Assembly (NCBI GenBank): GCA_000310025.1
Contig: FN648574.1
Location: 6,694-70,693 of the forward strand
Reading direction: 5' to 3'
DNA length: 64,000 nucleotides
From: Ectocarpus siliculosus
Taxonomy: Eukaryota; Sar; Phaeophyceae; Ectocarpales; Ectocarpaceae
Under the pieces are notes generated by a model, which saw nothing but the letters and a program-made list of their open reading frames with translations, was not told where the DNA came from and ran no database searches. This document shows, one piece after another, positions 25,992 through 35,945 of the stretch (positions within the stretch are counted from its first letter, which is position 1; the number at the start of each line of letters is the position of its first letter). A program made the translations under genes and the position numbers.

Positions 25992-26457
25992 CGTCCACGC
26001 AAACTGTATATACACGGCCGTGGGATGGGGGTTGCCTTATAGGGTTGGTGGATGTTGGCTTTCGCAGCTAGTCGTTGACCTCGCGAGATGCCCAAGTCCA
26101 GGCGGAGAACCCTTTGGTGCTGGAAATAGCATCAGTCGCTCTGCAGGACGAGCGGACCAGGAAAGAAAAGCTGGTTCTGGTGGCGTGTATGTTTAACACA
26201 AACGACGCGCTGCACTGTACTTGCTTCCACAAGTCACTGTCCCAAATGAGCCGTCGGTGGGCGTAGATGGGGGCTTTTCGTTTTTGTGTTTAGGTGGGGT
26301 TGAACTTTAAGTCGGTTACCATGTCAACACGGAGAATCGCTTGTTCGGCGATTGGGATAGATAAGTAAAGACGTCCTCGTTAGATGTCAGCACAGGTAAG
26401 ACCAACGACCAACAACAAATCCACCAAGAGCAAGAGCATCACCAACAAGAACAACAA

Positions 26458-26496
26458 GACGACGATCGCGACGACGACGACGACGTCGACGACAAA
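26458..26496. repeat. GAC-rich trinucleotide tract
   Basis: Runs of CGA/GAC units, partly imperfect, between the LRR gene's stop codon and the convergent 287-residue gene. Confidence 0.7.
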
Positions 26497-26658
26497 AAAC
26501 AAAGGATCAAACAACAAATAAACACACGAAAACTTTCTGGACCATGCCGGAACGTGCGTACATTCTATGATGCGCTAGTGAGACGTGCCAAGACCCATAA
26601 ACATATCAACAACGTATACCAAGGCCAAGCACAGCTGGATGCCGGCTTACGATACAGC

Positions 26659-27522
26659 TCAGTCACACAAGTTATGACACGCCTGGATTGCGATAACACC
26701 AACCAGGTTTCCGGTCGCGGGCGACACCCCCAGCGCCAGAAGTATCACGTCAGAGCCCATATCCTGATCGGATAACTCAGCATATTGCCTCCGGTCCGTA
26801 TGTATCAGAACATAGAAAACTCGCTGCTTCAGCACGTACTGCTTCAGGGAGGTGAGCTGTGCCCGGCTTCGCAACGTGATCTCACGGTACGCTTCAGCTC
26901 CAATGTCACCTTCATCGGCCTCCGGGTCAACTACTTCAGATTCTGCCTCCGCTACCGCCTCGGCTAAATCTTCGGAAGTCGCGAAAATGTACTGTTTTTC
27001 GTCGTCCTCGTGAACCTCGTCGGCGCACGCGAAAACCAGGTAACCCAGGTAAGGCAGGGGGGCGCCGCTACCGTCGTCATCCATGTCGGTGATGGCGCTC
27101 TTGAAATTTCCGGTCGCCTTGAGGTCTGCGACAAGCGTGGCGGGGGTTGGTAGGTTGTCCTCGTCGTATCTTGACTTTTTACCTCCGCCGGCTGCTGCAG
27201 CTGCTGGAGACACCATGAACCTCCGGAGTGGGGCGATAGCCGCCCCGCCGGCCTCGAGCCCTTGGAGGTTCAACCCGCGCAGAAAATCGACGTCAGCGAC
27301 TTGCTCTGGTGAAAGCGCCTCGCGGTTTTGATCGTCGTTTCCGTCACCATTGAAAAGCACGCACGCGTGTTCCCCGGCGAACTGTGACACGAATGTGTAG
27401 ATCGGTAGATGGCTGCCTCGCGCGACCAGAGATTCCTCGAGCGGCCACCACACCGGAGACGGCGGGTCTTCAGGGAGGACGGGTGGCTCACCACCGGCTT
27501 CGTCGACTACCAGGGCCGCCAT
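26659..27522 (-). CDS. Unrecognised 287-aa protein, family copy 1
   Basis: An uninterrupted ORF from ATG (27522) to TGA, convergent with the LRR gene. I do not recognise the family with confidence. Features: Pro/Trp-rich start (PPSPVWWPLEESL), an Ala/Gly stretch near residues 110-118, an acidic middle (DEVHEDDEKQ, VVDPEADEGD), and a C-terminal block LKQYVLKQRVFYVLIHT then LALGVSPATGNLVGV. The C-terminal alpha/beta pattern vaguely recalls nuclease A inhibitor (NuiA-like) domains; this is a weak guess. No signal peptide or membrane segment is seen. Three relatives lie at 43186-44035, 46350-47381 and 55898-56761, all minus strand. Conservation of the whole frame in copies 1 and 4, despite decayed surroundings, argues that it is a real gene. 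Homology with copy 3 continues upstream of the ATG, but copy 4 has an in-frame stop there, so the MAAL start is preferred. Confidence 0.7.
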   Translation of the reverse strand: MAALVVDEAGGEPPVLPEDPPSPVWWPLEESLVARGSHLPIYTFVSQFAGEHACVLFNGDGNDDQNREALSPEQVADVDFLRGLNLQGLEAGGAAIAPLRRFMVSPAAAAAGGGKKSRYDEDNLPTPATLVADLKATGNFKSAITDMDDDGSGAPLPYLGYLVFACADEVHEDDEKQYIFATSEDLAEAVAEAESEVVDPEADEGDIGAEAYREITLRSRAQLTSLKQYVLKQRVFYVLIHTDRRQYAELSDQDMGSDVILLALGVSPATGNLVGVIAIQACHNLCD

Positions 27523-28439
27523 CAGAGGCTTTGTTCGCGGCCTGAAGCTGCTCTCGCCTGGGAGCGAGTGGGGAAAATGGTGAGGGTGGGGGGCGGATGT
27601 ACGCTTGGGATAAGGTGGTAGCGGTAGTCATGAACAGAGCAGTGGAAGCGTGATACAAACAAGACCCGTACACCATTTTGGATCTACGACCAACCACGTG
27701 CTCCTTGGTCGTCGTGGAGACAGGGCATTGTTAGCAATGTCTATTTAGTGTAGAAGTCGCCACATTTAGCTCATGCTCTTTGCAAAGACCCCTCTGGGAT
27801 GACGCCGTTTCGAACCCCAAGGTGTCTTCTCAAGCGCACTGGAAGTATTCTTGGTTGATGACATTTAGCGATGTATTTAATTTACAACCCACGCACGACG
27901 CCATACAGAACTCCACATAGAGCGCGGGAAGGTATCAAGGCGAGGACACCCGGGGATTTTGGACGTGAGGCAGCAAGCTACTTTGGTACGTTTCAAATAC
28001 ATACGCCTCTCAGCAACCTAGAAAAACTCTTTTCGAGCCATTGCTTTGGACGTGCTTGTCAACTCTCTGCTCTCGGACCTTCTAGTCAAACTCCTTTCAA
28101 TGTCACCAGCTGGTTTGGTGACAGTTTTTATTGATCACGTTTGACAACACAAGGCGGAACTCAAGCATCCGACAGTGAGGAATCACCCGATCGATCGATG
28201 AAGAGTTTCTTAGAAACCAACAGAGAAACACAGAAGAATATTCGTTCGAGATAGAGCGGACGGGGGGCGCAGAAGCAGAGGAATGTGTCGACCATGAAAA
28301 ATTGCCCGTCGGGATTGCCAGGTAGTGGACTGTAGGTTATGATGTGGAGTGTACAGCAGTACTGTAGTTGGCAACTAAGTAAATACCACTCTGGCCTACA
28401 ATGTAAGGGACATTTCATGGAACAGACAATATCTCTGAC

Positions 28440-28510
28440 TGGACGTCTATCTATTTCGTAGGTCGTAGGTTCGAGCTCCGGCAAAGAACTATGTTTCTTT
28501 CCATTTGAGC
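28440..28510 (+). mobile_element. Possible tRNA/SINE-like fragment upstream of gag
   Basis: GTCGTAGGTTCGAGCTCCGGC at about 28463-28483 resembles a pol III B box or tRNA T-arm. No clear A box is seen upstream. It could be a degraded SINE or, since gag begins 140 bases downstream, part of a primer-binding region. The match is weak. Confidence 0.3.
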
Positions 28511-28616
28511 AATTATTTTTTTTCGATTTTTTCTGCTTGTTTTTCCTGGCCCAAAGTAGCAGCTCAGTTTTCCTTTGTCCCATTTCCTCCGGTAATTTGG
28601 CGGAGGAAGAGAAGAG

Positions 28617-30716
28617 ATGGCGAGGGAGAAGGACATGACGGAGAGGGAACATGGGCATCTATCGGAGAAGAATGATGCACCGGCAAGAGTAATGGCTGCC
28701 GGGAGAACGTCTACCTGGGCAGCTGGTGGAGCTGGTCTCGGTACACAACGGGTGAGCATGATGAATGACGGAAATTGTGCGTTGAGCGGCTACAGCAGCA
28801 GTCGCATACCGCCCAAAATCCCGAAAGATTCAGCGAAGGCCGTGAACTGGTTGCGGAGATTGCGGATTTTCCTGGCTAGCGAGGGTTTGGAGCAGACGCT
28901 TGAAGACACCTATCCCACTGGCTATGTTCCTGTCATCAGCTGTTTGGATTGCATATATCTGAACCGGGTTCATGGTGCGGCGCTCGTTACGGCACACAAG
29001 CGGGCGTGGGGATATCTGTTGGAAGCAACCTGCGGCACGGACATTGAAGAACGGTTGGCTGCTTGCGACTGCGTCCCTGAGGCGTGGAGGGTGATCCGCG
29101 AATGGGTTTTGCCTACTTTCGACGCCGAGAAGACATTGCTTGTGCGACGGTTGGAGGCAGTTGAGATGTCCCCTGGCGAGAACCCGAAGCTTTTCTTTGC
29201 CAGAGTTGATGGCATCATCAACATCATGCGAGCTGTCGGCATTGAAAAATCCGAGCGGGAAATCGTCCACATCATTGTTCGCCAGCTTTCGCCCGAGTAC
29301 GATGTCGAACGCAAGTCTATCCTGGCCGACCCCACCATTCCCCGAGCGAAAGTGGAAAAAGTTGTTCGCACGGCATACGCTGACAACGTCGAGATCAAGG
29401 AATTGGGCAAATCGAAGGCGGTCGGTGGTTTGGGGTGCGGTCATGGCGGCGTCGGTCAGAAGGGGAAACAACGGCGGCGGCAGCAGCAGCAGCAGCAACA
29501 ACAGTGGGTTCATCCACAACCACCACCTGTACACCACCCACCTCCTAATTTCCCCACGTGGGGATCTGGGGGGCTCTATGACTGTGGGCGCAACGCCGTG
29601 TACCCGCAAGAGGAGTCAGCTCCGCCGCCAGGCGCTCCGATGGGTGCCGTTCATCAGTGCGTGAGGTGCGGGAGGCATGGACACTCACTCGGCGACTGCA
29701 ATGCGCCACGACGCTTTGAAGGCCACTGCACTGCCTGCGGTGAGTATGGTCATCGGCGCCGCATGTGTTGCACAACCGGCCGCATGCAACAGCACGTGCA
29801 TGTCGGTGATGGAGAGGGTCTCAACGCGAGTGGCAACGACCCTATGCCGTACCAGCAGCGGAAGCGACGACGCTGGAGGAGGCACAGGCACAGGCATCAG
29901 CCGGAGTCGCTCCTCCCCTTTGCAGATGGAGCGGTGGCATGGGGCACAGCAACTGCTGTGGGAGCGGCGACCGGTGGTGGTGGTTTCCCCGCTACGGTGG
30001 CGGGGGGAACGGCCGCGGCGCAGGCACTCGCGGCTGGAGCGGCGGCACCGGAGGCAGCAACGGCGGCGAGAGCGGGGACCCCCGGCAACAGAGTCTTCCC
30101 CGCGGCGGCGGCTGGGGGAACGGCCGGGGAGCAGGCACTTGCTGTTGAAGCGACGGTATCAGTGGTGCCACCGGCGGCGGCACCGGCGACGGATGAACTC
30201 GAAAGCATGAAAGAAGAGCTTGCTGACATACGGAGGCAACGGGGGGAATTGGCGGCCAAGAAACCGGCACTGCATGTGCAGCCGGGCCCACCACTTGTGT
30301 CGTCAGCAGGCGTGGCTTCAGCAGCGGAAACAACGGTGGGGACGACGACAGGTATTGGTGTTTTCCCCGACTCGTCGATGGGGGGAACGGCCGGGACGCC
30401 GTCAGCTGCAGGAACGGTGGCACTGGAGGTTTCGTCGACCTGCGGTCAGATACCCCCCGCCGTATTAACTGGGGGGGCGATCGCAGTGCCCACATCAGCA
30501 GCTACACCGGCACCAGCAGCGCAAGAAGCGGAGGACGCGTGCGATGAGGATGGCTGTTGGTTGGACAATGGCGGCGAAGGCGGCAACAGCAACGGCGGCA
30601 GCGGCGACGGCAGCTTCGTGGCGTTGTCTGCGGGTGCGGGTGCGGGTGCGGGGCATCCCGGCGCCCATCCGACCGTGTACAATGGTATCTGCGTGGTGCG
30701 GGACGATGGGGGGTAA
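28617..30716 (+). CDS. Copia-like Gag polyprotein (UBN2-type) with two CCHC zinc knuckles; no pol
   Basis: A 699-residue uninterrupted ORF from ATG. Residues about 65-265 follow the Copia Gag/UBN2 pattern (AVNWLRRLRIFLASEG, AWRVIREWVLPTFDAEKTLL, VEMSPGENPKLFFARVDGII, EREIVHIIVRQLSPEYD). A Gln tract follows. Two zinc knuckles, CVRCGRHGHSLGDC from residue 348 and CTACGEYGHRRRMC, fit CX2CX4HX4C exactly. Residues about 430-640 are an Ala/Gly-rich tail with three degenerate repeats of the form VFP-(4 to 6)-GGTAG. The ORF ends before any protease, integrase or RT, and no such domain is visible in the following 5 kb. It is therefore probably the capsid gene of a non-autonomous LTR retrotransposon. 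I could not find a matching LTR pair. A G-rich tract at 31,095 may be the polypurine tract. Confidence 0.75.
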   Translation: MAREKDMTEREHGHLSEKNDAPARVMAAGRTSTWAAGGAGLGTQRVSMMNDGNCALSGYSSSRIPPKIPKDSAKAVNWLRRLRIFLASEGLEQTLEDTYPTGYVPVISCLDCIYLNRVHGAALVTAHKRAWGYLLEATCGTDIEERLAACDCVPEAWRVIREWVLPTFDAEKTLLVRRLEAVEMSPGENPKLFFARVDGIINIMRAVGIEKSEREIVHIIVRQLSPEYDVERKSILADPTIPRAKVEKVVRTAYADNVEIKELGKSKAVGGLGCGHGGVGQKGKQRRRQQQQQQQQWVHPQPPPVHHPPPNFPTWGSGGLYDCGRNAVYPQEESAPPPGAPMGAVHQCVRCGRHGHSLGDCNAPRRFEGHCTACGEYGHRRRMCCTTGRMQQHVHVGDGEGLNASGNDPMPYQQRKRRRWRRHRHRHQPESLLPFADGAVAWGTATAVGAATGGGGFPATVAGGTAAAQALAAGAAAPEAATAARAGTPGNRVFPAAAAGGTAGEQALAVEATVSVVPPAAAPATDELESMKEELADIRRQRGELAAKKPALHVQPGPPLVSSAGVASAAETTVGTTTGIGVFPDSSMGGTAGTPSAAGTVALEVSSTCGQIPPAVLTGGAIAVPTSAATPAPAAQEAEDACDEDGCWLDNGGEGGNSNGGSGDGSFVALSAGAGAGAGHPGAHPTVYNGICVVRDDGG

Positions 30717-31189
30717 TGCCAGGGCTGGACATTCGATCGTGGCTGGAAGGGTGCGGCATGAATTGAGAGGCTACGTGTTCGGGAGCTACCGTGCGAGATG
30801 ACCGGTGGTTGCACCATGAGTCTACGCGCGATTCAGGCACGTTCGTGAGAATTATGTTCATTTGGCTTTCTATTTTCTGGGTCGATTTTGTTTGTTGAAA
30901 GCCATGAGTTTGAGAACTGCGTCGACGTAGGCTGCTGTGTTGCGATGCGCACGAACGAACGTGGTGTTTATGGTCTGTGGTACATGTGTTTTTCATTTGT
31001 CAAGGATATATGGTTTGCATAGTCTAGGACTTCACCGCGCCGAATGGTGCAGTTGATGTTGTTGGGTCACTGCTAGCACTGCTGTCGAAAATCATGGGGG
31101 GGGATGAATGTGATGCTGAGATGCCATGATCTTCGCCGCAGTACAAGCAGAGTTCTAGCGGACGTTCGGGTTTGATTGTTCATTTTGTT

Positions 31190-31450
31190 CACGTTTTCCG
31201 CGTTTTACCTGCGGAAAATGAGGAGAAGTCCTCCATTGTTGTTTGTTTGCGATTCCGCTTTTACCTGCGGAGTTTGAGGCAACTTCGTCCTCAATTCTTG
31301 TTTGTTTGCGATTCCGCGTACACCTGCGGAGTTTGAGGCAACTTCATGATACTTGTCTGATTCCTCGTTGCTAGGATAAGAAATATATTTATTTCTTGTT
31401 TATTCGCGATTCCGCGTTTTTCCCGCGGAGTTCGGAGGTAACTTCATGAT
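31190..31450. repeat. Four imperfect tandem units, each with a TCCGC/GCGGA hairpin
   Basis: Hairpins of the form TTCCGC-(about 8 nt)-GCGGA occur near 31196, 31253, 31311 and 31410. Three are followed by a GAGTT(T/C)...GGCAACTTC-like tail and preceded by TTGTTTGTTTGCGA-like sequence. Spacing is about 57-100 bp. They lie about 500 bp downstream of the Gag stop codon, in DNA that is clearly more AT-rich than the gene. Confidence 0.65.
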
Positions 31451-32689
31451 ATTCGTTTGATTTCTTGTTGTTTGGATCCGAGAGTTGTTGCAGCAGGGGG
31501 GCTGTTAGCGTTTGTGTTTTGGGCGATGATGCAGCAGGAGGGCTGTCAAGAAGTCCATGTCTGGATGTTTGAGAAACGGCATAATAATTGGCGAAAGTTT
31601 CCTCTGGCGTCTTTGAACGCCGGGTTTTTAACGTTTGTCTATTTGTGCCGCATGTATTAGGTATTGATGACTTTTCTGAACGATGTATTGGAGGAAGGAT
31701 TTGACATATTTTGGTAAGACATGGTTGAGGCCTATGTGCTTCCGAAGCTTAGTTCAAATTGGTCAATGAGTTGAAACATAGTTTTGTGCGAGGGTTTTGT
31801 TCGAGGTATTTGTTGACGCGTTTTGCCAGAGTTGTCCGTCCAGAGTCTTTATGACGTGGCTCTGATGTAATGTTGATCTTTGCTGAGTAATCTTCCAAGG
31901 ATAAATCTTTGTGTTTGACTACTTGAGAATGTGGTGACGACATTTTCTCGAGAGGGGTGCTTGTTAAGACTCTTAGCGAAGTTCCATAGTCGTAGGAGGA
32001 GTAGTAACCTGAAACTTGAATATTCGATAGATCCGGGAGTTGAGATGATTTATTTGTGGATACGAAAGATGAATGGTTTTTAGATTTGTTGCCGTTTTAC
32101 CTGGCGTTATGTACGGAGGATCTCGTAGATCGTATCTCGTACCGAGTAGGGGGGCTGTTTGTGTGTGTACACGGCAGGATACAATTCTCCCAGATCTCCG
32201 AGGGGGTTACGCAGATGAGATAGATATGGGTATGATAGACAGACTTGGTGCAGCAGGCTTTGCCTCTTCTTGCTCACGTCTGTCACTCGTTAAACTCTCC
32301 AATAATCAAGGAACTTGAGTCACTCCTTTGTGCAACACGCTCTCGACAAGAGCCCGCGAGCGTGATAACATAGTACACGCGCCGACACCCCAAACATTGC
32401 ACATCACATTCATTCATCATGTGTATGGTGTAGGAGTGTTGCCGTGAACTTTTTCCGGTCTAGAATTATGTCAGACACATTAAATTCCAAATGTCCCTTA
32501 TATCCCGGTAACTCCAAATGTTCCTTTTATGGGCCAGACAGAGTGAGTGGTAGCAGGTTTGTTTGCCGCTAGACACGGTTATGTTTGACTTTCGATGTAA
32601 AGAATGGGGAAAGAGAATGTGCAGTCGAGCCCCGACCCCGTGTCAACGTTGGACCGATAGACTACTGTATGTCTACATCACGTTGCAAC

Positions 32690-32965
32690 CATATTTCATT
32701 TCCCTGTCTGTGTGCCGTAGCAGAGGGCATCGACAAATATGTACATATAAGATTTGGCCACTTTTCATGCTTCGGCGCTTCTTTCTCTCGCGGCAGCGAG
32801 TCTTTTATCGCAATTCCTTCTCAGGGGCACGCAGGAGGCTCGTCGGTACATTAACGCCCGTGCCCGGAGCTCGGTAGACCTCCGTGGCGCGTGTGGTTGA
32901 CGGCCAAAGTTGCGAAAACTGGCTCAAAACCCCGGGGACGTGTTCCGCTCTGACAAAGCTTGGCG
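32690..32965 (+). repeat. Diverged copy of the 33.4/34.1-kb direct repeat
   Basis: The segment carries the same landmarks in the same order as the two downstream copies: TCTCAGGGGC near 32820, CGTGGCGCGTGTG near 32882, then AACTGGCTCAAAACCCCGGG and GTGTTCCGC near 32940. It is more diverged than the other two. Confidence 0.6.
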
Positions 32966-33433
32966 AACCAATTCTAAACCTATCAAACCCATCAAATACG
33001 ACTGTTTGAAATATTTGCCTCTTGCTTCTCCACTTTCATCCATCCATTCATTCATTCATTCGATGATTCATGGCTGTGACTCTTCGTGTCATCGCATTGT
33101 CCAACAGCAGTACCTACGTTTACTACACTTCGCAGCGGGCCAAGTGTAGACAAGTCTGAGAGCATGCATCCAGCCGCAGTGTTGAACATGTCCCATTTGT
33201 GGTGATGTTTCAGCTTCAAATTCGGTTCTCATCGGAAATCTGCCATCATCAATCAAAGACATCATGGAAGTCAGAGTTTTCGCTGCCAAAATATTGTCCG
33301 CTCGACCTGGCTCCAATTCAATGCAGAATAACAACGTGCGCGATGTTTTGTGCGGAAATACAAGCGTTGTACGACACACAGTCCCTCTTCAGGCAATGCG
33401 CATGTGATCTTGCGTCACCTGAGGGAGGGTAGA

Positions 33434-33866
33434 CACCCACGTCCCGAAGGGAGACCTTGTATGTATATGTATCATTTCGCCTGTTTTTGTGCTTCGGGAC
33501 ATCTTTCGCTGGCGCAAGTCAATCGTTTCTCACGCCTCCTTCTCAGGGGCGCGCGGGGGGTTCGTCGGCACAATACCGCGCACGCCCGAGGACCACTATC
33601 CAGCCGTGGCGCGTGTGCTTGACGCCCAAAGTTGAAAAAACTGGCTCTATACCCCGGGGATGTGTTCCGCGCGAAAAAAGCCTTCGTAATAAATACAAAT
33701 TAAACTGCTTGGCGTCCCCAGAAACAAAAATGATGCCTGTGCAACGCACACATGTCCCACAGACCATGGCAACATGAATACGTAAGAGTGAGTAATCAAA
33801 CGCAGCGGATTACAGCAGGCACTAGGACCTGCAGCAAAGACGCCACTAGCCAACACGTACACACAT
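33434..33866 (+). repeat. Direct repeat copy, about 430 bp
   Basis: Begins CACCCACGTCCCGAAGGGAG and ends near ACCTGCAGCAAAGACGCCAC. It matches 34059-34505 across most of its length, with a large indel in the middle. The left half also matches 32690-32965. No coding potential is recognised. Likely a non-autonomous element or LTR fragment duplicated locally. Confidence 0.65.
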
Positions 33867-34058
33867 GCGAAAAATCACAACGAGAAAAAAATACCCCTCA
33901 CGGGTTGGTTGCACATGACGCAAATTTCAGGCAATTTCTTCTGCAGGTTGTACGCGAAACCGGTACTACCGAACGTCATGACTTTGAGATGTAACGAGCA
34001 ATGATGCGACCGCGATGACATTGGCCATGGCCTCTTGCGTCCCCCCCGGGAGGCAAGC

Positions 34059-34605
34059 CACCTATCTCCCGAAAGGGGAGCCTTGTAGGTATATGTACAT
34101 TTCGCCTGTTTTCGTGCTTCGGGACATATTTCGCCGGCGTAAGTCAATCTTTTCTCACGGTTCTTTCTCATGGGCACGTACGAGGGTCGTCGGTACATTA
34201 CCGCGCACGCCCGAGGACCGCGACCCACCCGTGGCGCGTGTGCTTGACGCCCAAAGTTGAGAAAACTGGCTCAATACCCCGGGGACGTGTTCCGCTGCAA
34301 GAAAGCCTTCCCAAGAAATACAAAAACATTTATGCTTTCGAAAAAACAGAAGAATTAGAGCACACAAGTCCCACAGGGCATGGGCAGCACCACGGTACTA
34401 CCGTAATACACGAGAGCAAGTGGGTCAACGCAGCGGATTACAGCAGCAGCAGCAGTAGGACCTGCATCAAAGACGCCGCTAAAACACACACGAATTAACG
34501 TACACGCGAACAGCGGTCGCATCAGCAGCAGGACGACAGCAGGAGGACTTGCAAGAAAGACGCCACTGCAGAACACACGAACTCACGTACACGCGAACAG
34601 CAGTC
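34059..34605 (+). repeat. Direct repeat copy with extra 80-bp tandem duplication at its end
   Basis: 34059-34505 matches 33434-33866 in order. Its 3' end, containing AAAGACGCC and GTACACGCGAACAGC, is duplicated again at about 34530-34605. A fragment of the left end (CTTGCGTC then GGGAGCCTTGTAG) recurs at 38765-38830 beside the OTU-like ORF. Confidence 0.6.
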
Positions 34606-34929
34606 TGTGAGAAACAAAAAAATACACCGCCCATGGAGCAAGTTCCACGCAAATTCTGCACGTTTGTATTGATTTCCTAAAGAGAGCTTTTTAAGTCCTG
34701 GAATTCGTTGAATCTTTACGTTCTAGAGAAATAGATCGTGACACCATTTGCTAAACGCCGAGGATCTACTGCCGTGTCTTTGCAGGCAGGAGGTTGGTCC
34801 CCATTTGTGCGATCACCGATGATGCAATCAGCGGTGGTGGTAATAGCAGTCAGTCACGAATACAGGAAGGCATCAGAACATACATAGCGATGTGTGTAGT
34901 ACGTTAAAAATATTGGAGTTCCGCTCGAG

Positions 34930-35540
34930 TTATTGGTTGTGTGAACCGTTCGCCCTTCATTCCGAATATTCATTTCGGAGGGAATCTTTCCAGATTGGTT
35001 GTTGGTGAACCTTTCGCCCTTCCTTGGGGTAAAATCTTTGAAGCTCACACAAAATGAGGAATACAACGTAGTTTGTGAATGATGCCGCTCCCGTACATAT
35101 GTAGCTGAAATGAAGTGCTAATGTAGCCAGTCCCGGGTAACAGAAGGGTACAGTAGGTAGCTGCTCAGAAGAGTGCGCCGATGGGTATGCGTACGCACGC
35201 TATAAAGCATGAAGCTATTGGATCATGGAAATAAGAAACTTAGTCTATTAGATTGCTCCGAGTACCATTCCTGATTGTTTTTTTGAGTGGTGAACCTTTC
35301 GCCCTTGCGTTGGATCTTTACAGACAGGTCACGCATATTATAAAATATGTTTTCGGTTATACGGTTTCTATGTACATAGATAGATAGATAGATACTTCAG
35401 AGTAGATCCAATGAACTTCTTGATGCAGTCAGCCTCAGGTAACACAAGGGGTATGCATAGGTACCTGTTGTGCAGACTCCGCTGATGGGTATACGTACGT
35501 TCGAAACCCTCCCATGAGCTGGACTGGATCATCTGAAAAA
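34930..35540. repeat. AT-rich repeats: GGTGAACCTTTCGCCCTT motif and a 100-bp duplication
   Basis: The motif TGAACC(G/T)TTCGCCCTT occurs near 34936, 35005 and 35290. A separate segment of about 100 bp (GGTAACA...AAGGGTA...GATGGGTAT(G/A)CGTACG) occurs at about 35118-35215 and again at 35425-35535. No gene is seen in this stretch. Confidence 0.55.
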
Positions 35541-35658
35541 AATCCTCCAAAATCACAACACGACCGTTCCTCCTCTTAGATTCCTCGGAAAAAAAAATCA
35601 GATAGAATCTTTCTTCATCAACGATCCTTTTCTGAATGGGTATAGGTACATCAATCTA

Positions 35659-35685
35659 CAGTCGAGGGACCCTTTTAGTGCCGGT
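35659..35685 (+). repeat. Left terminal inverted repeat
   Basis: 27 bp, identical to the reverse complement of 38120-38146; starts CAGTCGAGGG and ends in AGTGCCGGT. Preceded by the TA duplication. Confidence 0.9.
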
Positions 35686-35945
35686 TGAATAGTGCCAGAT
35701 GCCCGGTATAGTGCCGGTAAAATCTCTGCACACAGGCGGAGCTCTCAATAGTGCCAGACCGGCACTAATGAAAGCATGCCCGATATAGTGCCGGTTCGGC
35801 ACTGCTGTCACCCCCAATAGTGCCGGTACTCCGCACGCGCGAAACACACACACGCACAACCCAGGGCAGAAAACATAGACTCCACACACAGAAATAGGGT
35901 ACACGTGCTGCTGCAGACCCGAACAGCTCTACACAGGGGCGTACC

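Noticed and set aside
29140-30495. Several overlapping frames in gag on both strands
   Set aside because: Shadows of the 699-residue Gag frame, whose GC-rich repeats keep other frames open.
31190-31450. CRISPR-like array
   Set aside because: Repeats are imperfect, spacing is irregular and the context is a eukaryotic retroelement.
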